A stretch of DNA of 45,347 bases from Paulinella micropora. Its lineage: Eukaryota > Cercozoa > Imbricatea > Euglyphida. The DNA is taken from the NCBI GenBank assembly GCA_009731375.1, contig BJOX01000059.1:729392-774738 (forward strand). The letters are read 5' to 3'. A program made the translations under genes and the position numbers. Position 1 is the first letter of the stretch. Every line of letters begins with the position of its first letter. The notes below the pieces were generated by a model. That model was not told the origin of the DNA. It saw only the letters and a list, made by a program, of their open reading frames with translations, and made no database searches. Positions 1-9,008 of this stretch are shown piece after piece.

Positions 1-319
1 TTGCCTTTATTTCCGTGATACCTGTCTCTTTTAAATCACTCGCCTTAAAAGGAGTGCTCTCTTCTTGCTGACCGAAGGTCGCATGTTGTCCGAAGGACAC
101 ATCTTCAACTTTGTTGGAGTCTTCAACTACGTTGGAGTTATCTATTATGGCTTCCAATGGTATAACCACTTTCACGTTGTCATCGCGGGGTTTGTATTGC
201 TCATAGAAAGAAACAATATCAGGCTTAGTCCATTTAATTGTCGGCTTTTTAATAGAAACATCAAGGTTCCATTTTTCAATTTCATTCAAGTAGTCTTGTT
301 TGGTGTTGAGGTCCGACAT
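1..319 (-). CDS. Hypothetical Polinton-associated protein, C-terminus beyond window
   Basis: A minus-strand reading frame opens with ATG at 317-319 and has no stop to position 1, so at least 106 codons are present and the C-terminus lies outside the window. The N-terminus is hydrophilic and starts MSDLNTKQDYLNEIEKW. The middle carries a short imperfect internal duplication (NSNVVED followed by NSNKVED-like residues), and the DNA below it also repeats a ccttcgg motif. No family is recognised. It shares strand and AT-rich base use with the ExoX-like and polymerase genes that follow, 28 bp separate it from the next gene, and a TATATA tract lies just before its ATG. It is probably a gene of the same Polinton-like element; its function is unknown. 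Confidence 0.55.
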   Translation of the reverse strand, partial: MSDLNTKQDYLNEIEKWNLDVSIKKPTIKWTKPDIVSFYEQYKPRDDNVKVVIPLEAIIDNSNVVEDSNKVEDVSFGQHATFGQQEESTPFKASDLKETGITEIKA

Positions 320-347
320 AATTTGTATATAATATAAATATTAATTT

Positions 348-638
348 TTATTGTAAATATTTTTTTACTTCACTTTTAATGTCTGCAAATTTCTCAAACC
401 ACGGCTGTTTCATTACCCATTCTAGGTATGGCTTATCAATAACCGCTATATCTTGAATTTTCTTACCTTTATATTTACCAAATGGAAAAGTATCTTTTGG
501 CTTGCCTTCTCTACTTTTTTCAATTGCCTTAATTTCTTCGTCAATCATCTGTTGAACATCTCTTACTGAAAAGAATTCTTTATTCTTCTCAATTGAAAGT
601 CGTCCAAATTTTTCAGATAGTCGGGTGAGGGTAGTCAT
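348..638 (-). CDS. Small protein with ExoX-type C-terminal domain
   Basis: 96 residues. The N-terminal half is charged and helical in character. The C-terminal half (about 51-94) has the pattern FGKYKGKK (53-60), IDKPYLEWV (67-75) and a second tryptophan at 80. That is the compact domain found at the C-terminus of exodeoxyribonuclease X-like proteins and free-standing in many giant virus genomes (FGKYKGK followed by D..Y..W...Q). In the family this module is thought to bind nucleic acid; no nuclease domain is present here, so catalysis is not claimed. The start at 636-638 is supported by a CTATATAGA element on the coding strand 6-16 nt upstream. It sits between the partial gene 1-319 and the polymerase on the same strand, which suggests a replication accessory role (inference). 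Confidence 0.6.
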   Translation of the reverse strand: MTTLTRLSEKFGRLSIEKNKEFFSVRDVQQMIDEEIKAIEKSREGKPKDTFPFGKYKGKKIQDIAVIDKPYLEWVMKQPWFEKFADIKSEVKKYLQ

Positions 639-711
639 CTGTCTATATAGAGTGGTAAAAAATTTTATGGAAAAAAATTAATTAATTATTGATATTTTGT
701 TCATAAATCTT
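639..711 (-). promoter_or_regulatory. AT-rich spacer with TATA-like start-proximal motif
   Basis: This 73-bp spacer is almost entirely A and T. On the minus strand it carries CTCTATATAGACAG directly before the ATG of the 348-638 gene. Similar TATATA or ATATAC tracts stand within about 20 nt of the starts at 319, 4720 and 5389. This could be a shared short promoter of the element, with transcripts starting at or next to the ATG. Functional status is inferred. Confidence 0.35.
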
Positions 712-3700
712 TTAATATCCAAAAGGTCTAGTTTCAATCGCATTCTCTACAATTCCGATAACTTGTCTTTTCGTATACGTAAAACTAAATATCTTTTCTA
801 AGTATTCGCTTGTTATTTTTTTCTTTTGTTTGTCTCGTGTTATCTTGTTGTTTTCTATTATAACTACTTTTCCAGATTTCTCAATTCGCTTTGCAATCCG
901 TAATTCTTCATCAGTCTCCAACAATTCAGCCAGTTCATTTTTACCATTCTCAAATAATTCAGTGTTCGTAATACCTAGCCCGCAACTTATTACACTTAAC
1001 ATATTTGGTAAATTCAATGCTTTTTTTGTTTCATAGTTCATACTATTACTAAATCCTTTTACTTTCATACTGGCTTTACCATTATCTAATAAGTATCCAT
1101 AACATTTCGGCCCGCCTCCGACAAAGGTTTTTTATTTTTGCTCCTTTCAATTCATCAGTCCAATCTCCAAGTAAATCGCCTGTCTCTGCATCTGCCTCAT
1201 TAATTTCTTTGTTAGTCGTATGTATTACGCTGTCTGTGTCATGATACAATATCCTATTGCCTAATCTGTCCATCATATTGTAAAGTCTCATTCTCGCGTG
1301 GCATGTAGTAAATAAAGCAACCACAATATTTGTTTTAATCGGGTCGCTCACCGCATCCTGTTTTAAGTCATAACTGGCTTCTACAATTTGGTCGTTAATT
1401 ATGTTAATATTTATATTATCCACTGATTTATCGTTCAATAGTTTGTATAAGGTATCTTTATCCTTTATCATTTTATTCTGTGTTTTATTTTGTTTCTGTC
1501 CAAACTTGCCCCATAAAGAGTTCAAGCACAACTTAGCCACTGCTCGCCGTCCTTCGTTTTAAAATATTTTGCTTTCATCCATCTTTACACCCATTTTGAT
1601 TTCCATGCTGTTTATGTAATTTTGTTTTTCTGCTTCCGTATTACATCCCGAGGGATATCCGCTGGACTCTTGTTTTACTTTCAAGAATGTCTTTATGTAT
1701 TCTTTGAATAGGCTACTGCTTTGTTCTTTCCAGTGCCATACTTCATATACTTTTATCAACTTATACCCTTTCTCTAAGGCCTTGTAAATTTCTGGAGTTG
1801 CCCATGTGCCTGTTATTGCTCGTTCTTTATCTGTGTGCTTACATTCTCCATGTTGCTCAGTCATTCCGCACTTATCGCATAAGTAATACATCATCTTACC
1901 TCTGTCCGCCTTCGGTAAGACTGGGTGTAGTAAGCCTCTAGGTGGTAGCATCTTAACCTTAGCCACTCCGAAATATTCTCTGTTTATAATTTTATTTTCC
2001 ATACTTTTTCTTTCCTCCTCATTGTTTGGTCTAATAATTATATGGTGTCCGCTTGGATAAAGGTCGTAATACATCACGGTCGGATAAAGTGAGCATATGT
2101 CAATATATTTCGCATACTCATTATCATGTCGTGATTTCCAATATAATTTCAAAGCATTCACTCTACCTCCAAACATTGCCTCTCGTGGGTTTAGTCCTTC
2201 TTGTTCAGTAATTCGTTCGTTTGTATCCTCTGCCAGTCTTTCACTGGTTTTCATCAGGCTCCATTCGCACTCCCAGACACTTATTACTTTTGCTTGTTCG
2301 TTAAGTTGTTTTTCTCTTCTCATTGTTTCCTTGTATAGTTCGCCCATTGTCTTATTCTTCTTCACATTCAAAGCATTGCTATTCCAACACTTATCACATC
2401 CGTGCCAATGACACCCGTAAAACTCATAAGCGGTTTTGTTTTTCTCATCCCATCCATCTACATACACACGAGATTGCCCGAGTTGAAACATTTTTTCACC
2501 TCCGTTGAATGCGTGTTTAATATCAGTTTTATCTAACCTGCTTCTGTATGCTAACCATTCTACACAAGCCCTAGAAGTCATCCTGTTTTGCTTTTCCGCT
2601 TTCAATATCGCAATTGAATTCTCTGGCATAAACTTAGCACGATACAAAGCCATAACACAACTCGCAATAGTTGTATATTGAAAAGGGTCAATACCAAACT
2701 CTAGAAACTGGTTTCTAAAATCTATACAACCCTTTCTCAGTATATCAACATCTGAATGACAATACTCACCGATTTCCTTCGCCATATCAAAGTGGTTATG
2801 TGCTTTCACTTGTTCGTCATACCATTCAAGAAATTCTTTTCGTTTATCTCCTCGCATCGTGTCGTAGCCGTAATGTTTCTTATGTGGCATTACACCGACA
2901 TAGTTTCTATTTTTTGCCGTATTGAAGAAGTGCGGGAAGAAACCTTTCTTAAGTTCCGTAAGTCCGAATGTCTTTGGAAAGTCTGACAATGGCATCGTAA
3001 GAAAACTTAGGCTGTCTATAAACCGATACTTCTTAAGTGTCATCATCATAATCTTACCACCTTCATAGATTACAAATGGAGTTTGTCCATTATCAACCAA
3101 CCACTTAAGAATAAACTGACAATCATAACCGCGGGCATTGTGCGCAATAAATGTAAATCCGCTGTGTTTAGTGTCAAAAGCCCAATTACAGAAATCTTGA
3201 ATGTTCTTGTGAATTACTGGCGGTTCCTTTGGATCGTAATACTGGCTTTCCGCATGATTAACAATGTGCTCGCCGGTGTCCTGTGTCGCTTCAAAGTCAA
3301 AGAATATGTATTGCTCTGACGGCGGTAAGATTTCTTTTTGGACTATTTCACATTGGTGTTCAAGCGGTTTCACTAGTTTGCTATTTCGGCATTTCGCATA
3401 TCTGCATTTGTGCTCATCCTTCTTTCTGTAGTTAAGTCCACACGATTTACATTTCGCTTTAACATCGCAGTTTGTCGTCCTGTGATTATTAAAGCATTCA
3501 GTGTTTGGAAACTTTCTATTACACTTCTCATATTCTTTCCACTGGCTCTTGTCATTTATTCCCTTACATCCGTTGGTTTCACAGATACTACATTTGGCTT
3601 CACAGGCATGTCTTTCCTTATACCCTCTTAGACATAACTCACAGAAATTCTTTTTTCCTAGCATAGACTTCATGTTAGTTATGGCATCGTAATGTCCCTC

Positions 3701-4720
3701 AGTCTTTAGAATGTAAAGGTTAGTCAGCCGTTCTCCGTTCGCATCAAGTAGTTCTGTTTTATAAATGATTTTGTCAGGAAATTCAACAATAACCAGATTG
3801 TATTTAATGTGATTAGCAAATGTATTAATTTCAGGTATCCCACACACATCCTTAATGACTTTCGCTTCATCGTGTAAAGCCTCGGCCATTTCCTGCTGTA
3901 TCTTTCTTTTTCCCATTAGTATTGTCTTGTATTTTGGATGTTTTTCAATTTTTGCTTTGACTACAACGATTGCTCGTGCTAAGCATAAGTTATCGCTGTT
4001 AGTAATACAGATTACTCCTTGCTTTCTGTAGATATCCAATTTGTTCAAAACCTGTAGCCTTGTCCCACCCGTCGGCATTTTAACAGATTTCAACACAAAT
4101 TTTAATTTATCAAAGTTTATTCCGTTCTCATCCATGTAAAGACTTTCGTTGCTTTGAAATATTGCTGACAATCTTTCTAAAACTTTTTCAACCGAGATTT
4201 GATTAACTTTGTGCAAGCCTGTTGATACTTTTCCATAGTAATCAACAAACTCAATACCTAGGCTAACCTTATCTTCGGGTGCTTGTCGTTTTACAAAGTC
4301 GTTCAACACAATCTCAATAAATCTTATCACATCGCGCATCGTGAATGATCGGAAGTTGCCGTTAATCCTTACCGCATATCGGCTTTCATTTATTCCTAGT
4401 TCGTGTTCCTTGCTGTCGTCCCTTATGATATCATAATTACCATACCGCAACAAGTCTCTGTAATTTTCTTTCATCTCTTTTTTCTCTTCAATCGTAGGTA
4501 AAGGTGGTGCTATTGGTATAGCATGGTGCTCAAAATACACCGCACCTCTTACTTGGTTCAAGTAGTTTTGGGCTGTCGGTGTATCAATTTTATACCCCCT
4601 TACCTTCGGTTTGATATATAGCACATCCCGACCCCTGACAGACTTTATTTCGTAATTTATCTTATATTCCCTTAATCTATCCAACCTGTAGACCTTGCCG
4701 TTATATGTGTGTGTCTCCAT
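712..4720 (-). pseudogene. Polinton-type protein-primed DNA polymerase B, broken
   Basis: Family B DNA polymerase of the protein-primed type (pPolB), which would copy the linear element from its ends. The main piece, 1559-4720, is 1053 residues. It has a Cys/His-rich zinc-binding-like insert at about 360-447, ExoI DFEAT at 475-479, ExoII AHNARGYD at 526-533, ExoIII around YCHSDVDIL at 653-661, the FYGCHWHGC motif at 767-775 seen in Polinton polymerases, and palm motif A DICSLYPTVM at 874-883. An in-frame TAA at 1559-1561 interrupts it; the frame then continues through 1540-1082 with motif B (KLCLNSLWGKFG) and motif C (YHDTDSV). A frameshift near a T6 run at 1128-1133 moves the C-terminus into the frame ending at 712. 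The breaks mean an inactive copy, or sequence error at least at the homopolymer. Start at 4720 gives the expected N-terminus. Family assignment is firm; activity is doubtful. Confidence 0.9.
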
Positions 4721-4814
4721 GTTTGATAATAGTATATCAAGGAAAATATAATTTTATAAAATTAAAATATTTGTCTGCCTCAATCGGTCGTCCCCTCGTG
4801 GCCTCGTGTGTGCC

Positions 4815-5029
4815 CCTATATATAAGGACCCTCCTTGTCTTTAAATGGAAATTCAGTGGTTTCCGCAGAGAAACCTTTTTGATTATCAATACTTACCATA
4901 CCCGCAACCGCAGTGGCAGTTATGTTCCATGTATCCACACATATTACATCTATCATCGTCATCTTTTTTTATTCTCTCCATATACTCTTTGCTTGGCCTT
5001 GGAGGAACTGGAGGTTTTTCTTTTTCTGC
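4815..5029. other. Spacer with TATA box, small plus-strand ORF and hairpin
   Basis: Between the polymerase start and the next minus-strand gene the plus strand has TATATATAA at 4817-4825, then ATG at 4845 opening a 66-codon frame (to 5045) rich in Pro, Tyr, Trp and Phe at its N-terminus. It overlaps the 3' end of the 5030-5389 gene. Its start region also contains the hairpin at 4858-4875. No family is recognised, and the reading frame may be chance in AT-rich DNA. The strong TATA box only 20 nt before an ATG is the main reason to list it. Confidence 0.25.
4858..4880 (+). other. Hairpin GGTTTC-CGCAGA-GAAACC followed by T5
   Basis: Perfect 6-bp stem with a 6-nt loop, followed by five T residues. 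A related hairpin with the same loop pattern (YGYAGA) lies at 5511-5539. On the plus strand it resembles a structured end-of-transcript signal, but it sits inside a small ORF, so its role is open. Confidence 0.4.
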
Positions 5030-5389
5030 TCAAATATGTTTCTGAGACTTAATATGTCGCGTTTTGTTTCCATTATGTATTTTAGCACCACATCCACACT
5101 TAAAATCTTTATGCTTCCAAATTTTTTTCTTTTCTTTTTTGATTATTCTTATTTCTTTATCGTAATTAATTTTCCATTCCTCGTATTTAGGTATTATATT
5201 TTCATCGTGATATTTCTTTGCTTCTTCCAATGCTTGCTCTTTTGATTTTTTCTTTCCGATGCAGAAACTCTTACACATAACCTTTCCTCCTTCTCTCCAT
5301 TGAACTTTTACCATTGGTCTCTTTTCGTTATTCTTTACCATAACACAACCTCTGGACATTCTAAATCTCTGAGTGTCTTCGTTTGTCAT
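5030..5389 (-). CDS. Small basic protein with AP2-like N-terminus and CxC-H-H finger
   Basis: 119 residues, strongly basic. Residues about 12-62 (RGCVMVKN ... WREGG ... SFCIGKKKSKEQALEEAKKYHDE) follow the layout of AP2/ERF-like DNA-binding domains: three short strands, then a helix bearing an A..EA pattern. A lysine-rich linker follows (80-92). The C-terminus has C98, C100, H112 and H118 in the pattern CxC-x11-H-x5-H, similar to small zinc fingers common at the C-termini of giant-virus and virophage proteins. Together these suggest a DNA-binding protein, perhaps a transcription or integration accessory factor of the Polinton-like element (inference). The ATG at 5387-5389 has ATATAGG just upstream on the coding strand. 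AP2 assignment is tentative; the finger is clearer. Confidence 0.55.
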   Translation of the reverse strand: MTNEDTQRFRMSRGCVMVKNNEKRPMVKVQWREGGKVMCKSFCIGKKKSKEQALEEAKKYHDENIIPKYEEWKINYDKEIRIIKKEKKKIWKHKDFKCGCGAKIHNGNKTRHIKSQKHI

Positions 5390-5562
5390 CCTATATGTGT
5401 CTTTATTTTATTTCTTTAAAGAATAATTATTTAAAGGTAGCAGTTTTTCTTTCTTTTGTCTGTCTGTATTTGTTATAAATAGGAAGACGAAATAACGAAT
5501 AACGGCTCTTAGTGTGGTTTCTGTAGAGAAACTGCACTGAAAAAGTGTGCCAAAGTGGCCCC
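5390..5562. other. Spacer with second related hairpin at 5511-5539
   Basis: Mostly AT-rich with a (TCTT/TTCT)-rich start and no convincing gene. At 5511-5539 the sequence AGTGtgGTTTC-TGTAGA-GAAACtgCACT forms an extended hairpin: a 5-bp inner stem and a 4-bp outer stem. It shares the GTTTCYGYAGAGAAAC core with the hairpin at 4858-4875. Base composition changes from AT-rich to mixed here, so the right boundary of the Polinton-like element may lie close by; no terminal inverted repeat can be confirmed. Confidence 0.4.
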
Positions 5563-5927
5563 CTATACTACTTTGAGCTTAGATAATGCCTGCAGTCGTG
5601 GCACTTTTTTGTCCACTGTCGCCTTGAGATCGCAAGGAAAGTTGGGGTTAGTGAGCAAGAAGACATCTTGGTCAGTGGGGCCGCTGTTGTTCTCCCCACT
5701 TCTGGCAATGAGTGCATCGTTGATGGAGTGACCTTTTTGGTCTACACTGCGGTAGCTCTCACACAGAGATGCTTGAGATGCAGTGATCGGAACTGCTGCC
5801 GGTAATGGAGCTGCACAGAAAAGTTTCAACTAAAACAAGGGGAACCAGAGATTTTGATGTAGACCTTGGGTGGTGGTGCGCCAGCAGCTGCAGTGCTTGG
5901 CAATGCATCGCCGTTGCTATCGGCCAT
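5563..5927 (-). CDS. Possible two-exon ORF of unknown function
   Basis: A minus-strand ATG at 5925-5927 starts MADSNGDALPSTAAAG and reads 21 codons to a GT at 5863-5864. A 35-nt stretch beginning GTCTAC and ending TTTTAG at 5830-5831 could be a very short intron. Removing it joins in frame to an 88-codon stretch ending at 5563 and gives a protein of about 109 residues. Without splicing the frame stops at once. No domain is recognised. The short intron and lack of homology make this a weak call; it may instead be a decayed piece of the neighbouring transposase-like element. Confidence 0.25.
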
Positions 5928-6510
5928 ACTGCTCCTTTCAAATGCTTGCTCTCGACTTCTTGAGTTGTTTGACCACAGCAAACCCCAAAAAAAACAACCA
6001 ACCCTCCCCCGCGCCAAAAAAGTTGTCGTCGAAGTTGCAAAACGGGTACAGTGGCACAAAAGCGTGGAAATTCATCGGATTTTGCGGACCCGCACGCCTC
6101 ATGACCACAATGTCCACATCCGCTACCACAGCCACACTAAGTCCGTTGCTTTCCGTGTCGAAAAGCACCAAAACATACCAAAACAAAAGTGGTAGATTGT
6201 GGCAGTTATGGTGGTTGGTGTGCCTTACCTCTTTTGCTTGTTTCTGTTGCGCTGCATGTCTGTTTACAGTCTGTCTTGTCTTTTCTTCACGTTTTCTTGC
6301 ACACCTTCTTTTTTGCTTCTTTTTTTCACGTTTTTTTTTGCACCTTTTTGGATATGTCAGACTTTGGATGAAACGCAAACAAAGACCTCGGCACGAGGTT
6401 CTTGCAGACCAACAGAGATACGAAGCCAGGGTTTGAGATGTTTGTTTGCTTTGCCACATTTTTTTGTATTGATTGTAGTGCTTATCTTTGTGTGTGCTTT
6501 TTGTGTGTAG
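5928..6510. other. Non-coding stretch upstream of transposase-like gene
   Basis: Several overlapping frames are open on both strands but none has a coherent protein signature. The segment 6280-6350 is rich in T runs. TTTTTGTGTGTAG at 6498-6510, directly before the coding part that opens at 6511, looks like a splice acceptor, so an upstream exon may exist; no convincing exon joins in frame. Confidence 0.3.
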
Positions 6511-7557
6511 GTGAGAGCACTGCTCTGTCTGACGCCAGATCAGCCCGTGGCAAGTTCTGGCTCCGAATCCTCCCTCTCAGCTGCGTCTGCCTCGTCCTCG
6601 TCATCTGCCTCGTCGGAATTCCCTTCACAGCCCTTGACCAACAGACGTTGTCTGTTTGTCTCGGACTTGAATTCCGACGAGGTGGATGGTCTGAGTATCG
6701 AGTTTGCAGAGGCAGACAAGTCAGACATTCGTTCGCCTGCCAATCCGTCTGTCCGGCTGTCAGCTGTAGACAAAATCCTGCAAACTTTGGGGACACAGGG
6801 GGAGAGGCTTTTTGTTCATTCCCAGCAAGAAGCTCCTTTAATGGAGCTGGCAAAAATTGGCTTGGCAGTTATGGCAAGGATGATGAATGATTGCAGTGGC
6901 ATGCCTTCTCTCATCCCCACAACCGCCCCTCCTCATGTGCGCAGTTTGCTTGGTGAGATACAGGAGCTTTTTGTGTTGTCTGATTGTGGAATACCAAACC
7001 GAGAGTAAGGTTTATGATGATTACGCGAGTTTCCCAATTTACTGAAAGCAAGTGCTACCCGTCATTTCGGCAGCTGTAACGGAGGGCAAGCCATACATGC
7101 ACTTAACTAAGCAAAAAGTGCGAAGAAATCAGGCCCAGCTGCAAATTGCATTCGAGGCGGGCGAGGCGGGCTTGTGGAAGTGTGAGGGTTGTGATCCGCC
7201 AAGTTTTCATATTGAGTGTGACTCCAGCAGAGCCCATATATGTGTGCGCAAAGGCATAGTAAGTACAGGAAAACCTAAGCAACCCCCTCGAGTTCAGAGC
7301 TTTGAGATAAGTGCAAAGTTCGAAGATCAGCCCAGTCGTTTACAGCGCAATTTGTTGTTTCTCAAAGAGGATGTGAAAATTCGGGCAAACATGGCTGCGT
7401 GGCTTGTCGGATGGGCCTTGTTGATAAGGAAAAGGCTGTGGGTCAGTGGGGAAAGCGATTGTGGCTGCCCAAAACCGCCACTTGCATGCTCATCTGATGA
7501 TGACAAAAAGAAAATGGTTCAGCTGTGGGTTCCTTTGTGCAGGCATGGAGTACGGTC

Positions 7558-7601
<44 letters not shown>

Positions 7602-9008
7602 GGGGGGGGGGGGGGCCCCCCCCCCCCCCTTTTTTTTTCCNNNNNNNNNNCGCATGACGTGACATTATAGCTCAGTTATGTTGGACACAGCACTGCAGCA
7701 CTTTGTGAGAAAAACATTTTCGTTAAATTATGTACTAGGACCCCACCTTACAGCCGGGCTCAACAGCATATGAGCTTAGCTGAGCTGCATGGTTTTTGGA
7801 GCAAGCAAATCGGTCAGTTTCTGATTCGCCCCTGGTCAGCCCTTAAAAATCTTGGGCGAGCACCTACACGTTGTTTCTGGACTCGGTTGCACAGCCAGCA
7901 ATGGATCGAAAACAGACACAACAAAGTCTGGGCTAACTGCTCCCATTGCCGGTCCTTCAAACAAAAAACAAATCAACTTCCTGAGTTGCAGGCAGTTGAA
8001 GGTAAAAGAGAGCTATCGGATGAAGAAGCAGCCGAAAAGAAAAAGGTCGAAAGCGAAATTCAAAAAGCAGAACACCACTTCAACGCAAAAGCAGATGTCA
8101 AAGTATTTGACGAACACTTAGAACAGGTAAGGAACGATCTTGCTGCTGTTCTTGTGCTGGTTGATTTTTCAAGAATGAGTGTGGGAGGGGGCAAAGCAAA
8201 AGATGTGCATGATTGCATCGCTGTTCTGTTGTATGGTGATGGGTTGGGTGGCATCAAAAGAAAATATGTCGATACACTTCCTCATCCTAGAGATGAAACA
8301 GTGAATAACGATTTTTTTTTTTATCGTAAGTGGCAGAACGATTGTCTGGAAAGGGTTATTAAGCCACTTGGAAAGACTAAAGTTTGGCAGTGGTCTGATG
8401 GAGGCCGGAAACATTTCAAACAAAGGTATTCTCTAGCTGAGGCTAGCCTTACTAGGGTCAAACATCCGTGGTTGAAACATTTTTCATGGCATTTCTGGCC
8501 ATCAAATCATGGGAAAGGTCTTTGCGATTCGCACGCCGGTAAAATTGCACAAATGGTGGCATGTATGGCTTTCCATGACGACTGGTATTGGGAATCCTCT
8601 CGTGATCTCGCTTGGCTTATCCGAACCAAACTTTCTGATTCAGAGCCAATGTTTTTCAATGATGCTATCAACCGAGATGAGAAATACCGTCACCCAGTGA
8701 ACGGTATTGATGATCTTGGTTGGTATCATCATTTCGAAGCAACTGAGACGCCAGGTAAATCAATAATCAAAGAACTTTACACATCACGTGAGAAAGTTTT
8801 TCGATTTACTACCGATGCGAAAAAAAGAACTGTCTTGAACACTCTAGCTAGTGTCAATAGGGAACCAGAAAATTTCTGGTGGCCTCAAGAGCTCGGGCTC
8901 CCTCCGGTGGCTCCTCGGCGTCTGCCTCCATCTGTTCCTGCTCGAAGAGGCAGGCAGCGACAAGCAAACGAATTCTTAGATAGTTTTATTAAATCTTTTC
9001 GAACTTGA
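6511..9008 (+). pseudogene. Transposase-like protein (WSDGG / HGKGxCD signature), broken
   Basis: Three consecutive plus-strand pieces appear to form one gene. 6511-7008 is Ser-rich, then helical. A frame change at the GAGTAAGG near 7004 leads into the next piece (YDDYASFPIY), which meets TGA at 7042-7044 and continues in frame with LTKQKVRRNQ and a Cys-rich CEGC...C...C segment to about 7557. A C/G homopolymer block and a gap interrupt it. The last piece, open from 7672 and continuous to 9008, has HC-rich WANCSHC, VLVLVDFSRM, VWQWSDGGRKHFK and NHGKGLCDSHAG, then a Trp-rich C-terminus. Acidic residues in DFSRM and SDGG are consistent with an RNase H-fold DDE-type transposase. SDG...HGKGxCD proteins occur as repeated, unclassified transposon-like genes in protists and invertebrates (from general knowledge). 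Exact superfamily not assigned; no terminal repeats identified. Confidence 0.55.
7558..7658. other. Homopolymer block and 10-N gap, likely assembly artefact
   Basis: About 40 C, then about 15 G, about 14 C and 8 T precede an N10 gap at 7641-7650, inside a coding region. Natural sequence is unlikely to look like this; it is best read as low-quality sequence at a gap edge. Polyproline/polyglycine translations across it should be ignored. Confidence 0.85.

Noticed and set aside
65-337. Plus-strand 90-codon ORF
   Set aside because: It is antisense to the better-supported minus-strand frame that starts at 319 and has the composition of its neighbours.
7443-7670. Polyproline/polyglycine proteins around 7560-7640
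   Set aside because: They arise from C and G homopolymer runs at a gap edge.
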